From assembly GCA_014871385.1 (NCBI GenBank), contig CM026423.1, positions 6,610,967-6,674,966 of the forward strand: a DNA stretch of 64,000 nt, given 5' to 3'. Of the stretch, positions 26,829-37,861 are shown piece after piece (position 1 is the stretch's first letter; each line of letters starts with the position of its first letter). Made by a program: the position numbers and the translations under genes. The DNA comes from Ceratodon purpureus (taxonomy: Eukaryota; Streptophyta; Bryopsida; Pseudoditrichales; Ditrichaceae). The notes beneath the pieces were generated by a model. That model was not told the origin of the DNA. It was given only the letters and a program-made list of their open reading frames with translations, and did not search any database.

Positions 26829-29800
26829 AGCTAAACCTTCTTTCCTTTAACGCCAGGGGCCTCAATGATGATGCGGCTGTCGCGCTCCTCCGCACCTACA
26901 TCCAAAACTCCCGACCTGCCCTGGACATTGTTCTCATTCAAGAACATAAGATTCTTGGACCTGGGCTTTCTCGTCTTGGCTCCCGACTTTGGCGGCATGC
27001 CATTGCATGGGGTTTGGCCGCCTCTGTAGGTTACGGTCATCAACCCGGCGACCTTGGAGCCGGTTGTGGTGGGGTTATCACCCTCCTTGCCCCTCGGTGG
27101 CAGCGGCAAATTGGTGGCCATGGCAGCTTAATGGACAATCGCGTCCAATGGTTCACGCTCACCGGCCTTCTTGGCGGGGATGTTGGGGTTGCAAACATCT
27201 ACGCACCCAACGACTCCCCCACCAGGTGCATTCTCTGGGAGACGTTAGCCCGGGATCTTCCTCCCTCCTCTCGCTGGATTCTTATTGGCGACTTTAACAT
27301 GGTCGAGCTCCAGGCGGATAAAACCCGCCAGAGCTCTTCCATGATCCCCCTCCGCGAGCGTCTCCTATTTGACGCCATGAAGACGTCCCTCAATGTCGCC
27401 GACAATCCCCGTACGGCCGGTAGCCTCCAATTTTCTTGGGATAACCAACGACCTGGGCCCGACCGGATACTCGCTCGCCTCGATCGGATGTACCTTTTTC
27501 CTTCCCCCCCCCATTCCCCAGGCCGGCAGATCCTGACTTACTCCATAGCTGGCGACTTTCCCCGGTCCGACCACCATCCCCTTCGGGTCACCTTACAATT
27601 TGACGCCGAGCCCAAACGCCCAACCCACTGGAAGATCAACTCGCAATGGTTCCAAGCCGCTCAACCCACGCTTGAACAAGTCTGGCGTGCAGCTCCCCCA
27701 GGGGAAACGTTTTTTACTAAATACCGCCGCATTCTCCACAGGTATCGCCAATATTGTAAGACCCAAGCTGCTATTTATCGGGTCGATGAGGCTGCTCTTA
27801 CTGCCGAACTCGAAACCGCCACTGCGGACCTTCAATCTGACCCCACTCATGGCCCCCATGCTATCCGCCGGGGCCTGGCACGCGAAGCGCTTGAAGCCTT
27901 CCAGAACCGCAAGATTGCCGACAAGCAAGTCCGCATGAGGCTCCGTTGGAAGCTCAAAGGGGATATGGTTAGCCGCGAATTTTTTCGGGCGGTCCAGGAA
28001 CGACCTTCCACTACACCTATCCTCTGTCTCAAAACTGAGGACGGCACCCGCCTGGAGGATCGCACCCTCATTGAGGCCGAAATCCTTCGCTTCTACTCTG
28101 AGCTCTACTCCCCTCCCCCTGCTTCCCCGGCCCGAACTCAGGCAGAAGCTGAGCTGCTGGCCCTGATTCCAGACTCCTTCACTTCGAAGTTCCCGGCTGA
28201 GCTCCTCGACCGGCTAGGGGCGCCCCCTGAGGCTCCTGAATTATACGCAGCCCTCAAAACCATGGCCCTCGGCAAAAGCCCGGGCCCCGATGGGGTTACT
28301 GTCGAATTCTTCCTCCATTTTTGGGACCTCTTGAAAGAGGAATTCACTGCGATGATCCACTCTGCCATTACCCTTGGCCGACTCCCTCGTGGTATGAATC
28401 GGGGGCTTCTAGCGCTCTTGCCCAAAGATGGAGACTTAGAGCGCCTCCCGAACCTGCGCCCCATTGCCCTCCTCAATACTAGTTATAAAATTTTCGCAAA
28501 GGTCCTCCAGATCCGGTTGCAGGTTCTCCTTCCCGAGGTCATTCACCCCGGCCAAACTGCTTTTGTCCCTTCCCGCTATATCCTTGATACCGTAATGGTA
28601 CAACATGAAACTATCGCCTGAGCAAAGGAATCTTCTCAACCTCTCATGATGCTGAAACTGGACTTTCGCAAAGCTTATGACGTTGTTTCTTGGAGCTTCC
28701 TCTTTGGCGCCATGGATCGGATGGGGATCCCACCCTCCTTCACAAGGATGGTTCGCATGCTACTGATGGACGCCCAAGCCTCCGTCCTCCTCAACGGCAT
28801 TCCCACGGCCACCTTTGAGGTTCGCAGGGGGGTACGCCAGGGGTGCCCCCTTGCACCGTACCTGTTTTTACTGGTTGCAGAGGCTTTGTCTACGGCCACT
28901 AAAGCCGCTGAAGCTCAAGGAATCCTTCACGGCATTCGCCTTCCGGATGGGCACACTTATCAGACCCTCGCTCAATACGCAGATGACGCCACCTTCTCCC
29001 TTCGCGGCCAGGAACCTGACCTCCGCGCACTCTCGACACTCCTTGATCATTTTGGCCTCGCTACCGGGCTGGACATCAACCGTGGCAAGTGTGCGCTTTA
29101 TTGGTTTAGCGACGCCCCCCCTCCACCCTGGCTGAACATCTTTGGTTGTGCTATTGCCCCTCCTCTTTCGCTGTCAAAACTTTTGGGTACCCCGTTCGGG
29201 GTCTCTCTTTCCACCCCGGATGTCGACCAATTTCTGGCATCCAAAATCACACGGAAGCTTCCTCACTGGACCTCTCTTCACCTCTCCTTGGCAGCCCGTG
29301 TTACCGTGGTGAATTCGGTTCTTCTCTCTACTCTCTGGTACTTCTTAAGTATCTGGGGCGGTTCCTTGACAATCCTGCGTACCATTCGGGCTACTCTCCG
29401 GAACTACATTTGGGCTGGAGTTACCGCACACACGAGAGCCCGGGTTAAATGGACAGATTGTTGCGCCCCTCGCAAGGAAGGCGGTTTGGGCATCATTGAC
29501 CCTGAAGTAGCCGTCGCTGCTCTTATGAGTAAATGGGTACTGAAGGCGCTGGAACCCGGTTATTCCCCTCTGCACATCCTCCTCCGTCACCGACTTCAAT
29601 CCATTCGCCCGCCTCGCACCGGGACGTGGCCCCCGTCCCTGCACTGGACGCTCCTTCCCCGCTTCTCCACGCACCGCGGTACTGGTTTGTGGTCCCGAGT
29701 TCTTCACGCCTGGCGTCTCACTTGCCCGGCTTTACAGGTCCGGCCCCCTCTGAATTACGACGAATTCCAAAACGTCCATCTGTGGTGGACCTCTTTCTTT

Positions 29801-31123
29801 TTTGCTCAGAATTTTGGTTTCACCCAGGAGAGGGCTCGCCAGCTTACACGCGCCGGTCTTACACACCTCCATGATATCCTGGATCCGTCCTCGCTCCAGC
29901 TGCTCTCTTTCGACTGCCTTCGCCGCCGGTTCCCCCTCAGTCCGGGAGATTTCCACAACTTGCAGCGGGCCTGCCGGCATCTTCCCCCTGCCTGGATCCA
30001 TACGGCCATTCAGACACGACACCAGAGTGTCAAGGGCGACTGGCTCGGCTTATATGCCTCGACGGATGACACTCTCCCGGCGTTGATTTTTCAAGCCGTG
30101 GCCGCCTACCTCCCTCCGCTGCCTGACTCTGCCCAAGACATTACCTTACCTGCCAATGTCCCGAGTTTCATTGTCGGCCCTATCTCCCACATGCTCCAGG
30201 CGTTACCCTCCCAATCCCATCCCCCACCAATTCATCACGGCCACCTCCGCCGCATCCGAGTTGTCAACTGTCGGCCTAGAGCCAAACCTCCGAAACCACC
30301 TATCTACAAATTCTTGGCCCCGATCTCCTCTTTGACTTTTGACCCGGGCGTGTGGCATTGGCGGAATGGTGATCCTCTTAACACTTACGCGGCGCGGACA
30401 GGTGGCGCTCTTCGCCCCCCCAGATCGTCCCCGGCGCTCTCATTCGAGGCCAAATGGTATCACCTTCTCCCGACCCCTTTTCCAGCGGACTGGCGTGCCG
30501 TTTGGCACACGGACCGGCCCAAGAAGGAAGCAGGCTTTCTCTGGAGCCTTTATCACAAGGCTATCGCCGTTAACCACTGGCGTTCTCAGGGACAGCCGGC
30601 AATCTCTGCGCTCTGCGACTGTTGCTCCACTGGTACCCCGGAAACTCTTCTACATTGCTTCTTTTTCTGTGAGCATGCCTTTCACGCTTGGGATTTCGGT
30701 ACATCGGTACTCCTCCAGGCTGCAGGGATCTCCCCTCCCAACCATCGGTATCGCCGATTTACCTGGCGTCAGTGCCTCCTTGGAGAGCCTCTACCTGGCC
30801 ACCTTCACCGAGTCGCCGATACTTGGACGCTCATCCGCGGCACCATTCTCTGGACCATCTGGCTACGTCGAAACGCGGCCGTCTTCTCGAACTCTCATTG
30901 GCCTTTGGAAGTTTTTAAAACCCGGCTTTGGGAAGCCATTTTAGATCTACCACGGGCGGCCTGGGCGTTAATCCAATGGTCACAGGAACATGAACCTGCG
31001 GCTCTCCCCGGCCGGGTGGACAGGTTCACCCTTACGTGGAAACATAATGACTTCTTCTTTACGGAGCGCGACGACTCATGCCTTTGGCACTTCGCCCGTC
31101 CCCTTTGTCCCCCGTTTACTTAG
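26825..31123 (+). pseudogene. LINE ORF2: endonuclease and reverse transcriptase, one in-frame stop
   Basis: ORF2 supplies target-primed reverse transcription. From the ATG at 26825 it has an apurinic-like endonuclease domain (FNARGLN, LIQEHK, NIYAPND, LIGDFNMVE, SDHHPL). The reverse transcriptase follows (GKSPGPDGVTVEFF, LRPIALLNTSYKIFAKVL, LKLDFRKAYD, RGVRQGCPLAPYLF, catalytic YADD at about 28978-28989). Then comes a zf-RVT-type Cys/His segment (CDCC...LLHCFFFCEHAFHAW) near the C-terminus. No RNase H domain was seen. A TGA at 28619-28621 splits the frame between RT blocks, where relatives usually have Trp (ETIA, stop, AKES). Reading across it, the frame continues for about 1432 residues. The protein is either dead or the stop is a sequencing or editing difference; all other motifs are intact. 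Confidence 0.9.
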
Positions 31124-31235
31124 TTCCCTCTTGGTTTTGGTTGTTTTCAGGTAACAGTTCCAGTTTTGGGACTTTTCTTTTGGTAGGTGGCTCAGGTTGA
31201 TTATTAGGTACACAAAACGCAAAAAATTCCTCGCC

Positions 31236-31251
31236 AGCAGGTTTCCCTGCT
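31236..31251 (+). other. Possible 3' hairpin of the LINE RNA
   Basis: In the LINE 3'UTR, AGCAGG (31236-31241) and CCTGCT (31246-31251) can pair around a four-base loop, about 55 bases before the poly(A). Some LINEs use a 3' stem-loop for template recognition by their reverse transcriptase; a six-pair stem alone is weak evidence. Confidence 0.3.
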
Positions 31252-31306
31252 CGGTTCGCAGGTTGTTACTTTTTCAAGATTAATTGAAGTGTTAACATCC
31301 TTGTTC

Positions 31307-31354
<48 letters not shown>

Positions 31355-31361
31355 GGTCTCT

Positions 31362-32677
31362 GGTTGGAGTTTTTTCAATATAGCTCCACATCTGTTATGA
31401 ATTGTGATGGTTGTTTGAAGAACGGTGATGTGCATCTAAGGTTGGTTGTCCTAATACCAACCACTGCCCCAAAACCAACCAGTAGATTTCCCAAAACCGA
31501 TCAGGCCTAATTCATAGATTTTGAAAAATAGATGTACCTCATTTGTACATTAGAGCATGTGATCGGAATTGGGTCACAGGTTACTTTGCACTTTGGAATT
31601 CTATAGAAATTTGAGAAATACATATTTCTTGTTGCAATTTTTTGCTATCCCCATGAAATCCTATTTTGAAATCGGTCATAATTTTTTTTTGAATTTACCA
31701 CTGGCAAATATAGGTCAGATTGCTTAAGTGGTTGGTTATAGGATAGGCTGCCTTAATGCAAAAAGAATTTTTTGATTTGGAGTTGTGAAGATATCAAAGT
31801 ACTTATGTACAAAACACCAAAATACTCCAAATACCTCAAAACACAAAAAATACTTACAAAGTACAATATATTTAAACTATAGACCAAAAAATTATTCCAT
31901 GGAGCTACAAAACTTGTGATTGGCTCATCAACTTGTCTTGAGATGGCTTGGGTTTACACTACTAGAAGAAAAGGGAAATGACCAAAGGAGTTGAAATCCT
32001 CAAAAGGCCTAAAAACACGATTGGTAAATAATGTTGAAAGGTTCTCCAGATTTTGTGGTGAGAGAGGAAAAATGGTTCTTTCATTGCCAAATGTGGAGAT
32101 TATAGGCATGAAATGATATTTTAATATTTTCAAACAATCTTTTTTGATAAGGGACCATGTTCTACGATAGCCATTAATATGTAATCATTTAAAAATCAAC
32201 GCATCAACTTTTTAACAAATATTCATCCCCCATGTCCAAGCTCGGTTTACACTTAGCAAGAGGCCCAAGAGTATTAAAAATTACATTTTTATGAAGTGTG
32301 ACCGTGGAATTAAACCATTTTCTTTGGTCTAAGAGGTGCTTAGACCAAGACAAAGACCCATAGACAAGGACATAATATAAGGGGCATTTTACACTTTGAA
32401 ACTCCATCAAACATGGCTTCAAGCCTATGCTTTGGAGAGGTGGAACAAAACCTTGCCCCTATTATTATATTGAAATGGGGCCCTATTTGAGCTCAAGGGA
32501 ACTTTGTAAGTAAATTGGGGCTGCAAGCCTAAAATTTGGCAAAAGTAAAAAATTAAAAAATGCCTCTAGAATCTCAAAATGGGTAGAGCCAAAAAATATA
32601 GCAGACTCAGCCTGGCTCGAAGCTATGCTCGTTGCCAGAGAATAAAGAGACTCATGGACTAAGAATAACATTAGTGT
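31362..32677. other. Intergenic, no gene seen
   Basis: AT-rich sequence between the LINE and the MULE-like element. Only short ORFs without recognisable motifs are present. Confidence 0.5.
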
Positions 32678-32686
32678 GTCTTCTTG

Positions 32687-33904
32687 GGGTCTCTCTAAAA
32701 ATCCCCAACGAGCGGTGCATAGCGGGCAGGTCTCCACGCGGGCAGCAGCCTTATAGGGATGTTGTTTTGTTCGTCATCCGTCCTCGCCAGGCCGGGGGGA
32801 CTCACCCACCCTTGTTCCCGCCGATTTCCCTACTCCGCTCCTCCGCACGGCTCCTCTGTCGCACTCCGCACCTGCTCGCCTTCGACGCCGCCCCCCATTC
32901 GTCCTCCTCAGCTCTGCTTGCTCCACTCTTTGCCTTCGCTCCTTGCCATGGCCCTCGCCCCTCGCCATCGCCATCGCCCCTCGCCCTCGCCGCGTTATGT
33001 TTTCTTTGCAAGTTATCTTCACAAACATCATTATTGGAAATCTCCAGGGCACGTCAAAAGATGGCATCGGATGGCGCTCCGGAGTCCACCACAAGCTGCG
33101 GAATGTTGAGAGAAGTTTGCGAAGGCTTGGTCCACAGATCATGGCATTGTTTCTAGTTAAGCAAATCTCGACCCATCACAAGACCCTTCATAAAATCCAC
33201 ATTATTGTCATAGGGATTCGGCAACTTGTCTGCTCCAACTGCTGAGGAGTGTCGCCAGAGATTCCACATGTACATGTAGCCAGGAGCTCGTTCTGCGGAT
33301 CCGATACAATTGTATTGCTGAGCTCAAAGCAAGCGTTGAAGTAAGGTTGAGTTGACAAAGGCATGCATGCAACAGGCTGGAGATTGTCAACGTAGAAAGT
33401 TTTCAAGCCCAAGTTGATCAGCCTCTCAAGTTGAAGAGCCACTTCGTTGACCAATAATTTTTTAAACGCGGTGAGTTTCTGCAAGAAATAGAAGGAATCA
33501 GCGTCGTTCCAGAACTCCATCGTTCCCCACTACGAAGCTGACAAAAAACAAACAGATCACGAACATGGCAAGGGCAATGGCGAGGAGCAAGGAGCGAGGG
33601 CGATGGGGAGGAGCAAGGGCAAGGGGCGAGGGCGATGGCGATGGCGAGGATTGAAGGCGAAGAGTGGAGCAAGCAGAGCTGAGGAGGACGAATGGGGGGG
33701 CGGCGTCGAAGGCGAGCAGGTGCGGAGTGCGACGAAGGAGATGTGTGGAGGAGCGGGGTAGGGAAATGGGCGGGAACGAAGATGGGTGAGTCTCTCCGGC
33801 CTGGCGAGGACAGATGTCGGACAGAACAACATCCCCACAAGGCTGCTGCTCGCGTGGAGACCTGCCCGCTGTGCACCGCTCGTTGGGGGTTTTTACAGAG
33901 ACCC
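32687..33904. mobile_element. MULE-like element with long TIRs and 9-bp TSD (possible Pack-MULE)
   Basis: A 1218-bp element with long terminal inverted repeats of roughly 300 bp. The left end begins GGGTCTCTCTAAAAATCCCC; the right end reverse-complemented begins GGGTCTCTGTAAAAACCCCC. It is flanked by GTCTTCTTG (32678-32686) and GTCCTCTTG (33905-33913), a 9-bp target duplication with one mismatch. Nine-bp duplications and long TIRs are the hallmark of Mutator-like elements. The inner 500 bp or so (about 33005-33545) is unlike the TIRs, shows no transposase, and contains a 110-codon minus-strand ORF that may be captured host sequence. Confidence 0.88.
33188..33520 (-). pseudogene. Possible captured gene fragment inside the MULE
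   Basis: The minus-strand ORF starts with an ATG at 33520 and runs 110 codons (MEFWNDADSFYFLQKL...). It reads like normal protein, with balanced composition, a helical N-terminal half and a Cys-containing C-terminal half (LLATCTCGISG). It occupies the non-repeated centre of the MULE, exactly where Pack-MULEs carry captured exons. I do not recognise the parent family. It could equally be the remnant of an original internal region. Confidence 0.35.
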
Positions 33905-33913
33905 GTCCTCTTG

Positions 33914-34988
33914 GAATGGATATTGATATAGTTTAAAGATAGCAGGGCTATCTTTGAAGGAAAAGGGAAAAAAAAGGAATAAAAATCATATTTAGCAGCT
34001 TCAGCAAATTCTTTGCTTAATGATTGGTATTTTGGAAGAAAATAGTTAGACAACATGAAAATTAATATATTTACATTAGATTTTGAAAAATTCAACAAAA
34101 TAAGGATGAGATGGAAATAGCAACAATGTTTTGTCAAATTTGGAAGCTGGTCGAATTTAACGTGTGTCGGCCGGCACTTACCACCGGTGTGTAATATGTT
34201 GCAGCTTGCAACATCGCATTCTTTTGTTGAAGGTTGGATTAATACTTGCTGAACAACATCAAATCAATGCCCGCAACTGGAGAACCAATATTCAATGTGA
34301 GCAACCAAGGCTTGCAAGAGTTTCCTAAATATCCTAAATCTATATCTTTCTCTTGCTCCCTTAATTCTTTGTTCAATTTATGTTGTGAACACAATCTATA
34401 GTAATATATAGCATTACTTACATTTTGAAATTGGAGGTTGTCCACAATGGTCAAAACCACAGCACATGTTCAATTACTGCCATATGCCAAAGTGCCCAAA
34501 ATTGTTTGAGCTACGTTCTTTCCTTTTGGCCAAAAAATGCAATTTATGCTATTTGCGGATATCCTTGCCTTTATCTATAAGAAGGCTCTCTATGTCTCTT
34601 GCATTGCCTTAATAGATTTTGCACCAATAAAACATCATCTTGCATAGAACTCCAATAGTGGATGAACGCCAACTTAGTTGAACCTTTTACAATAGTCACC
34701 CGTATACACATGTTATACGGAGGCTATTTTGTACTAAAAATCACCACGGTATCCGAAGCTAGAGAAGTTCTACAACAAATTCCACTTACCTTTGGAATCC
34801 ACCTTCTTTATCTTTAGCCGGAGAAAATTCAATTTGATCCCTGCAATTCAGTAGAAGTTAGCATTTCATTGATTTCAATTAGAATTCCATTCCTCAAATT
34901 AGATGATACCTTTTAAAGAGCCTTATTTGCAAACTGCCATCTGCTCCAAAATCGGTGGTTATTTGGATAACAAAAAATAGGAGGACAT
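33914..34988. other. Intergenic, no gene seen
   Basis: AT-rich stretch after the MULE with no credible gene. Its right end runs into the decayed gag fragment, whose upstream part may start near 34940 in broken frames. Confidence 0.4.
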
Positions 34989-35341
34989 TTGATGAAATCT
35001 TCAACCCCAAGAATATGTGTGTTAGTATCGGACGTCAAACTAAACCCAATCGTCCATTTTTCTTCCAATTTCACTAAATTCTACAGAAAATGGAGACTAA
35101 TCTCAAATATGAAGATATCCTTCAAAAGTGCAAATATTGTCTTGAGTTGGAGCACGATGCTGGTACTTGTGCAAAAAAGGAAAAAGCAAAGAAGCGCACG
35201 GACAAGCAGTCAAATTTGGCACAGCAAGAGATGGCAACTATAGAATCATCTAAAGATTCCTCCAACGTGGCTACCTCAACAGTAGTAGCACCATGGACAA
35301 TCCTTTTGGAGGAGAAACTGTCAGTTCCTTTTTCTACTTGA
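34989..35341 (+). pseudogene. Decayed retroelement gag fragment with CCHC zinc knuckle
   Basis: The frame 35090-35341 encodes KYEDILQKCKYCLELEHDAG followed by TCAKK, which contains a perfect CX2CX4HX4C zinc knuckle, then a Lys-rich tail. Just upstream, in another frame (34989-35090), the peptide RICVLVSDVKLNPIV resembles the strand that precedes the knuckle in plant LINE ORF1/DUF4283-type gag proteins. The two parts are out of frame and there is no surrounding coding sequence, so this is a broken remnant. It is not related at the nucleotide level to the GC-rich LINE at 24-31 kb. Confidence 0.55.
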
Positions 35342-35480
35342 AAAGTTGAATTATCTTTTTTTCAAACTAGATTAATTCCCTACAACCTAAGTAATGAGGT
35401 GTATGACCTCTTGTTCCCGCTTCATCTTATTTGCTAATCAAATCCTTGGTAATGGCTCCAATTTGTGGTAGGCTACTCAG

Positions 35481-35875
35481 TAGGAGAAAAATGAGCTCAA
35501 AATAAGGCCGTGTAAGCCTGCCCTTTCTAGGTGAACTCCCTACTTTGGGCACCTCTGCTGCTGGCAGCGGATGCCAGAGTTGCTGCCCGCACAGAACTGC
35601 GTGGCGCACTCACAACAAAGGTCCTCGGAATATTAGGTGAGTCATGAATGCCTTGGCTCGGGCTTTGGTCCCAAGTGGGCAGGTTGTGTCAGCCCGACAC
35701 TGTAGATGTGCCCTCCACACGCCTCGCTCGGAGGTCATTGGTTCGAGCCCCCGTGGCGGTTGCTGGCACCACGGTGGCACAGCCAGTGCCATGTCAAAAA
35801 GTACGCGGGCAGCGCCCGTTTTTTTCTCTCACGTGCCGCTTACACGGCCTTTTTGTGACCTGATTTTTCTCCTAA
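35481..35875. mobile_element. 0.4-kb MITE related to the 11.4-kb element
   Basis: Terminal inverted repeats: the left end reads TAGGAGAAAAATGAGCTCA and, further in, AAGGCCGTGTAAGC. The right end reverse-complemented reads TTAGGAGAAAAATCAGGTCA, then AAGGCCGTGTAAGC. The right end of the large element (48502, reverse-complemented) reads TTAGGGGAAAAATGAGGTCT, then GGGCCTTGTAAGAC, clearly the same pattern. The MITE also contains one copy of the 9-mer GCTGGCAGC (35570-35578) that fills the large element. It has no credible ORF. No target-site duplication was identified. Confidence 0.75.
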
Positions 35876-37096
35876 TGTCGCAGGTATGGTCATATATCTA
35901 GCACGGCTTCATGTTCCAACATCCGACCGATCATTGATGCTACAGCTAAGTAACACATTTTTTTAGAATACTCAATTTATTGATGAAGAAGAATGTATGC
36001 TTGGTGATGCCTCCTTTTCCTATGGGTGTAGATGGATGTAGCTGGATGTGTGCCATATCAAGAATTTGTAACACAAAGGTACAAGAAAATGGCTATTAAC
36101 TACCGAGCTTTCTTTTCAATGGGCAAATATTCCACTATAAAGTATAGGCTTGAGGTTATTGAATCATTCTTCAACAATTGGAGCATAGTGCAAAACTTAA
36201 CCTTTTCTAACTTGAATGGGTGGCGGAAGCTTCTCCGTCTGGTCAAGTTGGACATATTTTTCAAGTACAAAGGCCCTTCCCTCATGCCCTTTTTACTTCT
36301 TAGAGTTCCATTTTTTTGGTCATTCAAGTGACTTGATTGTCAACATTTCTTGTCTAAATCTGTTTATTGTTAGGATAATACCTTTTGAGGACATTTGCGA
36401 TCAACCTCTATCAACCTAGCCTTTGAATACTTCGGTTTTGTTTGATTGCTAGGATTTGTACAAATCATTGCCTTCAATCTAATGGAATGGCAGTAGAGGC
36501 CAGTTCTTCTGGTAAAGACAATGGATTTTTTAATGTATTCTACTAAATATGGATACCCAATTCCTTTGGCAAATAAACCTTAGCAATCACAACTTCACCG
36601 TAAACAAGTTGCTCTTAGTATTTTAAATGACAAATCATTTAGAACCATCCGAAGATGATGTGGTGCAAGCATAAACCGGCTAGGCTCTAGATTTTCTTTG
36701 TACATCATACTGAGGGTGCCACCTATTGGTTGTTGATACAAGATGATGCGTTTCCGTAGCAAATGCAAGTATTGTATGTACAACATATAGAAGCATGTAG
36801 AGCATTGTTTGTAGATGTGTAGCCTAGCCACTTCGGTTTGATAGACATTTGTCCTCATTTGAACCCACTTTTAGTCTCCTTCCGTTCTCTCTTATAAGAT
36901 AATCTTCACTACAATTCTTGTGTGCTCTAAGATGGCTAGGATGTATTCTCCTTCCAATCGAGCGCTTAGCATTGCATTAGATGTCTTACGTCTTTCAATT
37001 TTGCCGTATGTTTGGTAAGTCGGCTCCCATTAATCTTCACGAGGGAGTGGTTTGATGTCTTCTTTGTGTGTCAGCTAGCATGGCAAGAAACCATCA
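35876..37096. other. Intergenic, no gene seen
   Basis: AT-rich spacer between the small MITE and the large element. ORFs of up to about 100 codons on both strands around 36032-36858 show no motif. Confidence 0.45.
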
Positions 37097-37861
37097 TTAG
37101 GAGCAGTTTGGGGTCTCCAACGGGCCTTTTCCATGTTATTTGTGCCAAAATTTTGGGCATGCCCGTGCACTTTACCTGCTGGCACCAACTGTGCCAGCAG
37201 GTCGCCAAAAGCGAGCCAAATCGCGAATGGGGGGGTCCGGCCAATAGTCGCGCAGGAAGGCTTCCCTCCCCCGCGCGTGTAGTCCCGCAGGTCGAGAACG
37301 GAGCTTCTTCGCGCAAGGAATTCGAGCATTGCAAAAGGGTGTCAGCGGTGGTGGGCTTTATGAACTCCTGCAAAACTGACTCCACAGGCCACCTACCGAA
37401 ATCGAATTGCCGCTCCCCCTTTGAGATGCAACGTGCACAAGGTGTTGATGTCGAAATGCTGCCAACGGTCATTCCGAACCTCATGCGTTCCCCTGAGAGA
37501 GTTGTTGTCGTTGCGTTGTCAAGCAGGATGGAGCGGTGGAGGCCTCCAAAGGCTGGGCGAAGTTGTTCGATTTCGGTTGTGGGTGGTCACGCATTGTGCA
37601 GTAGAGATTTAGGGTTTAGCTGTAGTGGTCTTCCAACGCTGCCAGCGGTCTGCCATCCACATAGGTTGGAGAGAGTACCTGAGTTGGGAATTGGGGTTTC
37701 AGGATGAGGTTTTAGGGTAGGTCGTACCTTGGTTGCGAGGCCGTGGACGCAGGTTTCAGCCGTTCGTGATGGCGGAGGGTGTGTTGACAGCGTGTAGTTC
37801 TGGCGGTTGATGACAGCGACGACACCATTTGTAAGTTTTTGAGTTCACAGTCGAAAATTTC

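Larger units (their letters stand above)
24283..31361 (+). mobile_element. Full-length LINE retrotransposon with TSD and poly(A)
   Basis: A non-LTR retrotransposon about 7.05 kb long. The target sequence AAACTGGTCTCT is present at 24284-24295 and again right after the poly(A), ending at 31361. The element runs from 24296 through a 5' leader, ORF1, ORF2, a short 3'UTR and 45 consecutive A residues (about 31308-31352). Its coding region is strikingly GC- and C-rich compared with the AT-rich surroundings, so its base composition is foreign to the locus. The clean TSD, full length and long poly(A) indicate a fairly recent insertion, although both ORFs contain one in-frame stop. Confidence 0.93.

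Noticed and set aside
35700..35770. GGTTCGAGCCCC, a tRNA B-box-like sequence inside the small MITE
   Set aside because: The bases on either side do not form a T stem, and no A box or acceptor stem is present; the TIRs explain the element as a DNA transposon.
37012..37707. 231-codon + ORF at the left end of the large element
   Set aside because: It runs through the terminal inverted repeat and the flanking DNA, so it cannot be an element gene, and it has no recognisable domain.
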